Shown here: one piece after another, positions 26,101 through 38,100 of the stretch
How positions within the stretch are numbered: the first letter of the stretch is position 1
Layout: the number at the start of each line of letters is the position of its first letter
Source: Leptasterias polaris
Lineage: Eukaryota > Echinodermata > Asteroidea > Forcipulatida > Asteriidae
Length of the DNA: 64,000 nt
Assembly (NCBI GenBank): GCA_037783415.1
Contig: JAZGTN010000098.1
Span: 3,100,001 to 3,164,000, forward strand
Direction of reading: 5' to 3'
Program-made: the position numbers and the translations under genes
Notes under the pieces: generated by a model
The model's input: only the letters and a program-made list of their open reading frames with translations
Database searches by the model: none
Told to the model about the DNA's origin: nothing

Positions 26101-29100
26101 AATGAATATTTTGTAATATCCTCTTAAATACTTCATAAAACCCCTAATGTTTTAGTCTTGCATAAGAACATTTTGTCTGCATTTATAAATACTTTCTTAT
26201 TTTGGGGTGGATCGTCGAGACCACGTTTAACTGAACATGAGATTGTATTAAACCAATTCTATAGCAAAAAATTGTAAAATTAAAAATAAATACAGCATCT
26301 TGATCAGTAAAGCTTAAAGACAGACCTCTGAATAATTAATTTAAAACGAGATGCAAATGTTTTCAAGCGGTTGTACGCTACGAATGTTGTGCAGATGGTT
26401 AAGTTATCTACGTTATATCACGCAATTTTCACATTATTCAAATCAAGTTTGAAGACCAAGCATGACGTCAAAATCATTCCAAAAACTTAAACAACCAGAA
26501 CAGGTGGTTTTGGGGCTTAATTGATGAAAGAAAAATTCATTAAGTCACCCGATTGTGCTATGATTGGATTTATTTAGTCAGGTTGGCATGACATGCGGAG
26601 GCTGTGATATCTTGAGACATCTGCTGATATAATGCTTGAATAGTTTTTACAGGAAATAACACGTCAAGGGGTCTATTTACAATTATCATATAGTTTTACA
26701 AATCTCCACGGGAGTCATTTTTGTAACATAAATAATCATCTTGGTTTATCGCATAGACTTAAAGGCACTGAACACGTTTTGTAATTGTCAAAGACCGGTA
26801 TTCTCACTTGGTGTATCCCAACATATGCATAAAATAACAAGCCTGTGAAAATTTGGGCTCAATTGGTCATTGAAGTTGCAAGAAAATGATGAAAGAAAAA
26901 ACACCCTTGTTGTACAAATTAGTGTGCTTTCAGATAGGAATAAAAGGCTTCTGACCAGAAGTCTTTTATTATTTGAGTGAGAAATTACCTCTTTCTCAAA
27001 AACTACGTTACTTCAGAGGTAGTCGTTTCTCACAATGTTTTATACTATCAACAGCTCTCCGTTGCTCGTTACCAAGTTTTTATGCTAATTTATATTTTGA
27101 GTAATTACCAAACGTGTACAGTGCCTTTAAGTTCTCATTTGGTTGAGCATAATATTATTAGTACGGTTCTGTCGTTAGTTCAGGATATTCTACTAACTTA
27201 TTAGATGATGTGAAATGTTATTATGAATGATTCGTAATAAATGAGAGGTAATAGTTTGGACATTGTCGTAAGGAAGGTGAACAAGATAAACTAAGAGAAA
27301 GTTATTTCGCTTATGGTATTCCCGGCAGGGTAAACATGCCTAACACTTTGTCTTCGTTCTACTCCTCTCACCATTACAAGCTTCCGAAAGAATGCAAACC
27401 GCAAACGGTCAAAGTATCAGGTATCGGTTGCTAACTGGACAGACAGCTGAATATTTGACCGACCATGGGGCCATGATGCACAAATAATGCCCTGGGTACA
27501 TCATATCATAATCCTCAAACATTACACAGTTGGACCACAATTTTTCTGAATGAAGGTAGACGGAGTGAAAATCCCCTGCGGATCGAGTCTTAAACATTGG
27601 TCCCTTGTGTGTGTCAAAACAAGGGCAATGGCTTTATGCCGACGATACTGCAGTAGTTCTAGTAGGCAAACCCTCTTTGAGTCAAGATAAGGTACAGCAT
27701 GATAATGCTACCCAAAATGGCAGTTGTACTGGCATGCTTACCCTATTCGACGTATAACGAAAGTTTATACTTGTATTCAATTCAATGCTCAGTTCAAAAA
27801 TATGAACAAAAACCAAACTTTCTTCCGGTTGCTTGTTGTTAAAATGTATGCTAAATTGTTCAAGGACATGGGATACAAATGTAATAATTTGATGTGGGTT
27901 TCACAATAATGCAAGTACGTATGGTGTTGAAAGGTTTTACAAACTAAGTATTATTGTTGAATTGTATCCAGTATTAAAAGTTGGCACGAAGTTCGCGAAC
28001 GTGGATGCTGCAATCCATGACGGATTATAAACTACAATAAGACAGTCGTATCATTATACAAACTTCAATGTAGAAATAACAAAGCACCATGCAAGTCATG
28101 TTTCCTTGCCACATCTATATAGAGCAAAATAATGTTAGACTTAGTTAAGCATGCTGGGGCTATTGTAGAGACAAAAGTTGTGCCTTATGAACTCTTCAGT
28201 GATCCATGTAGATTCGTTCTGGAATATAATAATAGAATTTCCGTGTGAAACAATCAAGTGCTTCAGATACAGTATAAGCAAGGCTTGATTTATGCATCCC
28301 TTGCGGGTTGTAAAAATCGTATCACACACAGCACAGCGACTTCGGAAGCCAAGTTGTCAAGATTGGAAGACTTCAAGGGCTAAATTAAAATAGGGGGTGC
28401 ACATGAGATACTTGTGATACTGTACAGCTGGGTGATCGAGGACTCTTCGTTATTAGCATTGTCTTATACCTTCATCCGTCTCGAACATTGCAATAAATGT
28501 TTTAGTATATTGCAGTTTAGTACACTGTTTAGTAACTTTACAGTAACACCTAAAGATGAATACCGACTAATAATTGTTACGCATAGTCTGTTTCCATCAA
28601 ACCATTTACAGGTGACGGCCATACAGACTGTATCATTGCAGAACATTTCAATTTTTTGTGACTCATTATTGGTCATTTGCTTATGACATCATTTTAGCTA
28701 TCAACATAAACGAGTGTTTAACGGCACAATACTTGAATGAAACGGATTGATGGGATAAAATGGCACAGCTTGTGCGCCCTCTTTCGACAAGATCGGATCT
28801 AGAAGGACAGTGACCGCTTCGCTAATTGTTTTCTTCCTAAATTTGAGTAAAAGTTTATGTGTACCTTTTACTCACAAAACATTTTAATTAAAAACAGGGA
28901 TTGAAATGTCCCTAAATGAGCACCTGTATCTTGATTTATCGTACTAATCGATAAGTGTTTATAAAGTTTGATTTGATTTTCCACAATGTTGACTTGTAAC
29001 AGGAGCTGTTGAATTGACTGGAGGGGATGAAATAAAACCCTGCGTTTACGAACATAATTCATGCGTCCATGATTTGTTGTTAAGAAGGGATACCGTCAAA

Positions 29101-32100
29101 AAACGTGGATTCGAGTATTTCGGCTGTTGATTTAAATACTGACCGAAGTCTGTTCAACTAAAATTATGACATCATCATTACGCAGTATTCGGCTTCTAAC
29201 CATTCAATTCAATTTCGAAACGAATTCCCCAAAACAGAACTAATGCTGTCGAAAAAAAGTTCTACTCTTACGTGTTTGTTGGAGGTGTTTTTGTTGAATG
29301 AAAGTTATTTTGTAGAATTGTTATCAATTTTCATGATCAAACTTAACACTAACAGTGGTTTTTGACCTCTTGATGTTGGTGTGATAGGACGGTTGAGGTT
29401 GGTTCAAGGCGATTCCACACTAGACGGTGTGGTCCAAGCTCTCATCAACGATGAATGGCGAATGGTCTGTGGTCAGAACTGGACCCTAGGCTCTGGTCAC
29501 GATGTATGCAAACAGCTGGGGTATATTGGTGGGGCTGTGAGTACACGCTCGATCTCGACACCGATGCCTACCATGAATACATCACCGACTGAAGAAACAG
29601 CACCCGTGCTTATTGAGATTGTACCGTGTAACACGGGGGAATCAAATATAGATGTTACAGACTGTGATGATAACGGCTCATCGGGCGATGATTGGTGCGA
29701 TCTCTTAGAGGTTGCTTGGGTCAAGTGTTCTCAACCTGTTCCACTCTTTAAAGAAGATGAAGATGAGCCGATGTTACCTGAAGGTGACTTTCTCTACACA
29801 TTGCAAGACTAATCCCGCATGCAGCAATCGTAGATGCTCAACTTTTTATTTGCTTTTAGCAATTGTTAATTTCAATAGTTATCTTAGACGAAAACGCAAC
29901 TTAACTTATACAATGTTTCTGCAAAAGAAATATAAAATGCTGAAAGAGAAAATTAGAAAAGCAAGCAAATGCAACGAAGCGCCGCAAAACATGTTTAATT
30001 TACAGCTGGAAAGGTAGCTTGAAAGGTGATCATATCGTGCTAAACTTGGCAAAACACCGTGGAGCAAACGTGTGAATTTTGCAGCCAGCTGGCCCATGAG
30101 TTAAATATTGGTAGTTTATAGATTCCATGCTTTAATGCAATTTTTTTTTTTTGGCCAGTAGAAATTAGTTGCAGCTGGTGCATGTAGTACGGGCCTCAAA
30201 ATGCCCAACCCAATTCAATCCAATGCTACTCTTGTATAGGCATGCACACCCCGTCACTTTTTCATCAGACTTCTTTAAAACGTTTGGGTGGTGGGCATGG
30301 TCGAGAGGGAGTTGGGCTGAGCTCCATCAAAAGACCAACAGACAGACTGAGACCAGTTTCGTATAGATGTTTTAAGAACAAACTTTTAGCTAAGCAAATT
30401 GCTATAGCTAAACTATATGTCTGCTTCTATCATGGTAGAGTGACAGCTGCATTATGATACAGCATTCAACTCGATGTTTCCTTTGAGTCAAAAAGGAGTC
30501 AGGCATTCTGGGAAGTTATTCATAAGTGGCGCTTAAAGGAAAAAAATGGAACCTGGATGTGATCGATCCAGACATTCCATAATCCGACTGAGAAGCACTG
30601 ATTGGAAACACACTTGGTGACTTAAAAAGTACGAAGCTTCAAGGTACACGCTTTTATAAGTTGTAGGTTTATTTACTGCATGCAAGCCTTTAATGTTTCC
30701 ATAGCAGGTATTTCTTATTAATAATAACCTTTAAAAAAAGTAAAAGTTAAAATAATGAAACTTGTAGAGTTTCCATTGTAGTTGTATTTAGTACCTTTTA
30801 TGCAAATGCATTATTGGTACTGTGGCATTTTTGCATGCGTTTTTAAAATGCAAATCATTGACGTATTAGCTTCATTATGCAAATCATTGACGTCATTTGG
30901 CAACGTGTAAAAAACCTAATTTTACTTTCGCATTGGTTAACCAAAAGCTTGGTTACCCTTAACTTGTGACGTGGCAGCGTCCATTTTCAGGGCAGAAGTA
31001 CACTTATTTGGCGAAGAGACTTTTTGCGGTCAATATAAAAGCAGACTGTGACCGGATAAGGGAATGGGGGAAGCTATGGGGTTTGCTACGCTAGAGACTC
31101 ATCGGAAGGGACCGCCTTGAATGTAAGACCTTTTTAGGGGTCGCTTGCGTGACTAATCACCTCGGTGTACAGCCTACATGTCATTTATACTCGCATTGTA
31201 CTTATCCTAAACTGGGCTATCTATAGCAAGCGTGTCGTGCAGCAAAGGTGTTTACTGAGCTCCCCCTACTCTAGCGTTTGTGCTATTAACACACTTAGCA
31301 TTCGTATATCTGCTAGTGTAGCGGGGGATCTTAAGAACATCTTTTGCTTGTTTGCTATAGTACATATTAACATAACGTATTGACGTCCAGCTCAAGCCAA
31401 AGATATAACCAACCACTTCAGAAATGCTGATTCCTGGATTTTCTAAAATGCCGACGATGAGCGCAGGTGGTCATCAGCTAACAGCGCAACCATCTTGCAT
31501 GGAGCGCTCAGAGATGCTCCCCGGAAACAGCATGGACAAACTTTTACCCCTTTTGGTTTACATTTATTGTGCTCGTTTTTCAGCTCTCCATATGAACACT
31601 GAGCCAACGACGGAGGTACAGCCGGTTGTCAGTGAGATCGGTGGTGGGAGCGTCACTCTGGACTGGACGGAGTGGAAGAATGAGCTAGAGGTTAAAGATT
31701 TGTTCGTCATCCGTTTCCTTATCAAGTACCGTTTGGCTGATAACGAGGCTGTCGTAGAGTACAAAACATCGGCTGAGCTCCCTAGTTTCATAACCAAACA
31801 CACCGTGACGGGGCTGAAAGATCGAACCAAATATGAGTTTATCATCGAGGTGGTTAGGCTTGGATCAGCTGGTGATGAGGAGGTTGGACCAGTCACCCAA
31901 CCATTCCTCGTCAATATGCCTTGTGGAGGTAAGTTTCTAAACATCTTATCATCTTCTTGTAGAAGAAGAATGTTGACGAACCTCAAGATTCCTTGAAACA
32001 CATATTAAGTGGTTTCTTGATGTTAATTTTGCATTGGTATCTTTAGATTATAAAAGTACGATCACCAGTTTACATTTGATTCAACAGAAATCCAGTTAAA

Positions 32101-35100
32101 ACACCCGAGGACCAGTCAAACTTTACTCTGTATAAAGTGGTCTGGATGGCTAGTTCAGTGTTGAAAAGCATCCCTTATGTATTGTCAAGTATTGATCAGT
32201 GAAAAAGCTGACGGACTAGTGAAATGACAAGCTAACTGGTCCGGCTGGCTTGTCACTTTAAAAATTCAGTTCAAACCCTGATAATTTAATAATTAAAAAC
32301 ACTTTCTCCAAATGCATTATTTTGTAATAAAGAGTGTCAAACATTGTGCACTACACATTGATGGTAAGCCCAATAGGTAACAAGGCCGCGTTTATGTGAA
32401 TTGATCACATTGGCATGGACGATTATTGTATGATTTTTTAACACAGCGAAACAAGACAATATACAACTTGCTGAAGATTACTAGACGTCGGGCATTGTGA
32501 TCAATCTGTCTGTAATTCATTTGTTCCGGTCGATTTTGTTTCTCCGAGTACACTTCCAACGGGGCCAGGGTTCAATATTCAACCCAGTGGGATGATTAGG
32601 CCTAAGCGTGCACGCTTCTCACAGCAGGGTTTGAATTGAAATAAGACTGAAATAACTCTATTAATCATCATTTGTAAGCCTTTTGGGGTGGTCATTTGGC
32701 TTTGTGAAGAAGTAGACTGATAATATATCGTATACGGACAAGGAATCAAGGACAGGTGTTTATGTTGTAAGATGAAGATAATAATGGTGCAGATGAAATC
32801 GTTTACAACAAGAAGGATTAGCGGTTACAAACTATTCAATCTACAAAACACACAAGGTCAAGTAGATTCACATTTCAACCCTACGAAGTCTGTCTCAAGA
32901 CGACAAACATACATTAAGGATGTCTCCAAGTCTTAGCCTGCAAGGGTCTGAAAAAGCCGAACAGAAGACAGTCGACATAGAATGCTATTCTTCTCCATGA
33001 CAATAGAAAATCAATTTGAGGCAGCCATTTTGCAATGATTGTATGAAGGCAGTTATGCTGATATGGTACAAGAGGTAACCCCTCATCGTTAACAAATAAG
33101 GACATTTTATTATTAACGTGTTTATATTATATGCACGTACCTCAACACACATCAATCCAACTGAAAGGAGTCTAAGACCTCTAAGAGGAAATTACATACT
33201 TCCTTTTTCAATCCTTCAATCCCTCAGCTCCATCTCAAGTCGTCAATGCTGTTCTCCGTCCTAAAGACGACACAGGAACCGCGGTGGAGGTGTCCTGGGC
33301 AGAACCCTCAGATATCCACTGCCCTGCCAGCTCTTATGTTGTCTCATATAAACTCAAGACCTTAGGGAAATGTGACGAACTTGTCATGGCACGTCTTGGC
33401 AACACGAACCAAGCCAAGACCTTGATTACTACCACCACAGGAACCACAATTGAACAACTGCATCCATACTCCACTTATACCGTGTATGTAACGTCACGCA
33501 GTGAGCACGGCGAGGGTCCAACTTGGGAAGGAACTGTCAACACCAATGAGGATGGTAAGAACATCTCAAATTATTTTGTCAATTAATCATATGGTTCTTT
33601 TGGGGTTCTTTTCATTCTTGTCTATGATACACTCTTTGAATCAATGTAAGGTACGGTGGAATATCTGAAAAGAACTCGGCTCGAATCTTTGTTTCGTCTA
33701 AAGACAAAATTAATTTTCGTTTTATAAATGTAATGCTTGCTCTGGAATTTGTCCGAAGTAGAATTGTTCCTGTATCAGAATTCCGATCAAAACATTATGC
33801 ATTCAAAAGATCTGCGTTTCATTTTTGTGCAATGAAATATAGTTTCGCAATTTGAAGGTCCTCAGTTTATTTAGAGGTGTTATAATCAACTAGTGTCACT
33901 TCAGACACAGATGAGGCAGTGGTTCTGTAGACCTAGCTAGGTATTTTATCAATTCAATCATGGAGGTAAGAGGTCAAGTCACGACTAAGAACACCGCAGT
34001 ATTATTTGTCCTCAACACGTTAATCAGATTTCCTAATCAAATTTTACTGACGGATTACAACAATTAACTTTCTGAAATCGCTTAACCCCTTTAAATCCCG
34101 TTGTGTGGTAAAGTGATTCCAGATAACGAGTCGAGAAACAAAATGATAACGTGTCAGGCTAGACTATGGTATTTGTTCTGGCTTTGACTTTCAAACTACC
34201 ATTAGAAGCCACCGCTGTATACAATAGCAGAATAAGTAAACAACTATAGACATTCACTGTACAAACGTACGTGAATGTCCAGTGTCCAATATCGAAAAAA
34301 CAAAGTAGACATTCACTGTACAAACCTATGTGAACGTCCAATATCCAATATCAAACCATGGATATTTCTACCTCCATGATCAAACTAACTTCACTGTCAT
34401 TAATACGGACGGCTTGTTTCGAAGTCTAAAATCAAGACAGCAGCCACTAATGGTAGTGTGTGCGAATCGCCTATACAGAAGCAATTTGTAGCAAGGCTGG
34501 CAGTTGGCACGTATTAGTGCTGCTGGGAAAGTTTCAACAAGTCATAATCCGCATGACTTCAGAGCATGGGCATTAATTAATTGTGTATAATTGATTAATT
34601 CAGGAGGGGTACTCGCCTCACCATAAAGAGGATATCTTAAACTGTAATACTTTATAACATTATTTACCAAGAGAAAGTGAATGGGAAACATTAGGAAGTG
34701 TCTATCTAAGACACATTGTGGTTTGAAGCACGCGTGATTATGCAGGATGTTTGGAACGTCCTGGTACGTGTAGCGCTGTAATTGATCTATTGAGCGTGTG
34801 ATGTGCACACACTTCAACCCCATAATAATTAAAGATATAAAACTACAAACACTATAGTATAAAACAATTTAATCATTTTAGATGCTTAACGTTCTACAAA
34901 ATTAAAACAGCCTATATGCACAAGCGCCATCTTAAAAGTATACCGCAATGCATCTTGGGAAACTGGGTATGCAGTTGAAAAATAAATCAAGCTGCATGCC
35001 GAGATGTATAACGCCATGCTGTAGTTCACATGTCACAATGCCAGGGGCCTTTCTCAAACCTCAGCTTGGGCTCCAGTGGACTCCGTCTGATGTTCGAACC

Positions 35101-38100
35101 ACCGCATGCAAATACACGCTGTAGCAAAAAACATTAACGGAGCCCAAGCCGGAGACGGAGCCCAACCCGAGGTTTGAGAAAGGCTCCAGGGCTCAATTTC
35201 ATAGACAAAAAGAAGCTTATCACAAAGAAGCTTATCACAACAAAATTTCGCTAACCAGAATAAGGTTACCAGCCAAACTAGCATGTCACATGTACAATTT
35301 GTGACTTAGCAGACAGTTGTTAAGCAATATTTTCTGCTTAAGCAGCTCTATGAAATTGGGCCCTGGTGTTGTAGTTGTGTACCGCATTGCTTCAAAATCA
35401 GCGCACCATGATGGTTGCCGATGTTGCTTGGGCTGAAATTACACCCAGAATCCTGTGCGCGCCGATCATGCGCAATGATGGGATATTAGTTTTAGTAGTC
35501 AAACATTTTATATGTGATTCTGAATCGGAAAAAACTTTAATTGAATGGAGTGGTGATATTTTCTCATGACGATAAATCAGGGAGTTGGTCCATTTGTCAG
35601 TTCAGACCCAAATCAAGGTTATAGGACCTATTTCTCAGTATCTGAACTATAAATTTGACATTATCCAGTTCAATCACCACGCAGTTACCCCTTCCAGACA
35701 TCATTACACAGCTATACCAGAAACCCTCGGGGCACTATACCATGACTTGTAATGTTTGCGGCAAGGATCAAAACTCATTTGGTCAGTGGCAAGAACCCAA
35801 GGGGAAGTTTGTTTTTGCAAACTTGGCAAAATTCTTTCTTATAAACCGAGTTGTTGATAGAGTTCTCTGCGTTTTTCTTAAGAAAAAGGAATGAAAAGTA
35901 CAAAAACATTTCCTGTTTCCTTAGAAACTAAGGATTAACATCAATGCAACGGAGATGTAATCTGCAAATTCCTATAAATGTTTTCGGTAATGGAAAATTT
36001 AGTATTACTTTAAAGTGACGAAGTCAGTGCGTTACTCGAGCTGGATAGGCTGTATGTGATCGATCATTAAGCATTGACGATTCCTGTTGATTTACATCAC
36101 AACTATTCTTAGGCCTAGGGCCTAGTACGGTAATTCATAACATTGAGATTTCATAGAAAATTGTGGAAGCAATGTCAATACGACGAGGGAAGCCATGTTG
36201 GGTTTGTTTTATTTTGGACGGTTCATGAGACCATTGTATTGTATCACGAGCTCAGCATGCTATTTAGTTATTTTATAACACGTCCAACAACAGGATGAAT
36301 AGGAAACGAAAAGAAATGTTCAGATTTAGATGTGGGAGGAAAACCCCAGAGAGGAAAACACACGCAATCAGGTAGGGACTGAAAACCCAATCCACGTGCA
36401 AGGCTTCGGGTCTGGTGGGATGGGATTCAAACCGGGGTCCAAAGAGGTGAAAATGCCTCTGAGCTATTCTCCGGGAAAGAAACCACTGAGCTATTTGATC
36501 CCCATACGGTAAAAAAAAGAAGCTGATCACTTCAAAACCAAGAATTACAGACATAGTAGACTTGATAAGTCCGTCGTGATAAATTTAAATCTGGAGTCTA
36601 AGATTATATTCGTTTGGGAAATCTGGGACACTTCTGAATGTAATTTTGCGCGTATTTAGTAAGTGTTAGAAATGTGTCGAGACATTGTATTTTATGAAAA
36701 CATACTTTTGTGTAACTCAGCTGTAGAAAAAGTACATTATAGAGTAGAGGTCGTAGTTTTGGCGCCACAGTTATTGAAAAGGTAGTATCTAACCAGACGT
36801 GCTTTGTGATTCGCTGCCTTTGCAAAACGACGGTTTTGGCCCAGGCTTTTTGCGTTTAGAACCGCCTGCTTTCAATAGGACCAGTAGGTATTCAAATAAT
36901 TCCGCGAAACCTTGGTCATTTGAGTTCGCAAAGACTCAAAGAGGGAAGCCCAGACGGAGCCTTTGGAATCGGTCGCCATTTATAGTCATCTCGACTGTAC
37001 GCTATAATAAAAACCCTGGAGATTTCACGCCACAGGGTGTGCATAGTGCCACAGTAAAATTTACTTTGTGCCATTGAACTAAATTCACATTAGTTTACAC
37101 ATGAACTAACTATTGTATTGTGAATTCGAACTGGTGTAGGTCTGTCATTGCAGTCATCCGTTCAGACAATTACCAATTTAGCAGCATGTCTATATAAATT
37201 GTTATTTCTGTGTCCATGTCTGATTGAATGAGCCTAAATAAAATAGAACAAATTTGAGTTCAAGTTTTTCCAATTTACGATATGAAGAAATATACTATCG
37301 ACTTTCGTTCATAAATGTTTTGAAATATACACAGGGTCAGAATTGAACCGGATCTGGGTCGCGTGGGGCCTGACCCGTTTCTGAGTCTGTATGACCGGGG
37401 CCAATTTCACAAAGAGATATATTTCATTTTAAAGACTAGTTTTCAGTATTACCATCAGTGATTTGTATTGTGACATCACACTTTGCTTGGCAATTAAGAT
37501 CGATTAGCTGTTAAGATCAATCTTAGTTCTTTGTGAAATCGAGCCCAGGACTCAAATTGGTGTCTCTTTATACATTGACTAACAAAGTTCACACTACAAT
37601 GAGATATATGAGTCATGCATGCAGCAGCCATTCTATAAATGATATATCATAGTTGTTACATCAATAGCTCTAAACCATTCTTGAATTATCTTTGGTTTAT
37701 CAATCGCAATAAAGCAAACAACAGGAATCACCTACTGAGACATGAATGACCTAACATTGAATCTCAATTGCTCTCTGTGTTACATAGTTCCTTCCGCCGA
37801 GCCAACAGGCATCAGCGCCACGTTCCTCACCGGTACGGGGCTTCGGTTCACATGGGACCCCATCCCGTGTATTCACCAACGTGGTACAATCACCGGCTAC
37901 ACCTACATTCTTCTAGACGCGACAACCGATCAAGTGACCCATGCAGCAGAGACTGTCCTGCCTAGGTTGGAGTTGATGGTCTCCCTCGAGGTCAGACAAT
38001 ACAAATTGCTTGTGGCGGCAAAGACCCAACTGGGACGGGGACCGTACGCAACGTTTTCGGTAGCAGTTCAACCAAAGATAACTGAGAGTAAGTGTTAGTG

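Larger units (their letters stand above)
29784..31583. other. Intron 2, with an octamer/CRE composite and TATA-like box
   Basis: Holds the direct repeat at 30,848-30,895 and a TATA-like box at 31,034 (listed separately). From 31,424 to the next exon the frame is open into FN3-1. Otherwise there are no features. Confidence 0.45.
33555..37787. other. Intron 4, filled with repeats
   Basis: Contains a 59-bp tandem pair (34,247-34,355), two abutting MITEs (35,044-35,363), a SINE (36,282-36,506) and nested MITEs (37,331-37,546), listed separately. A 92-codon frame at 36,799 and shorter ones lack splice support. Confidence 0.45.

Noticed and set aside
31424..31583. Coding sequence upstream of FN3-1
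   Set aside because: The frame is open but precedes a strong acceptor whose phase matches the SRCR exon. Kept only as a finding about a possible alternative start.
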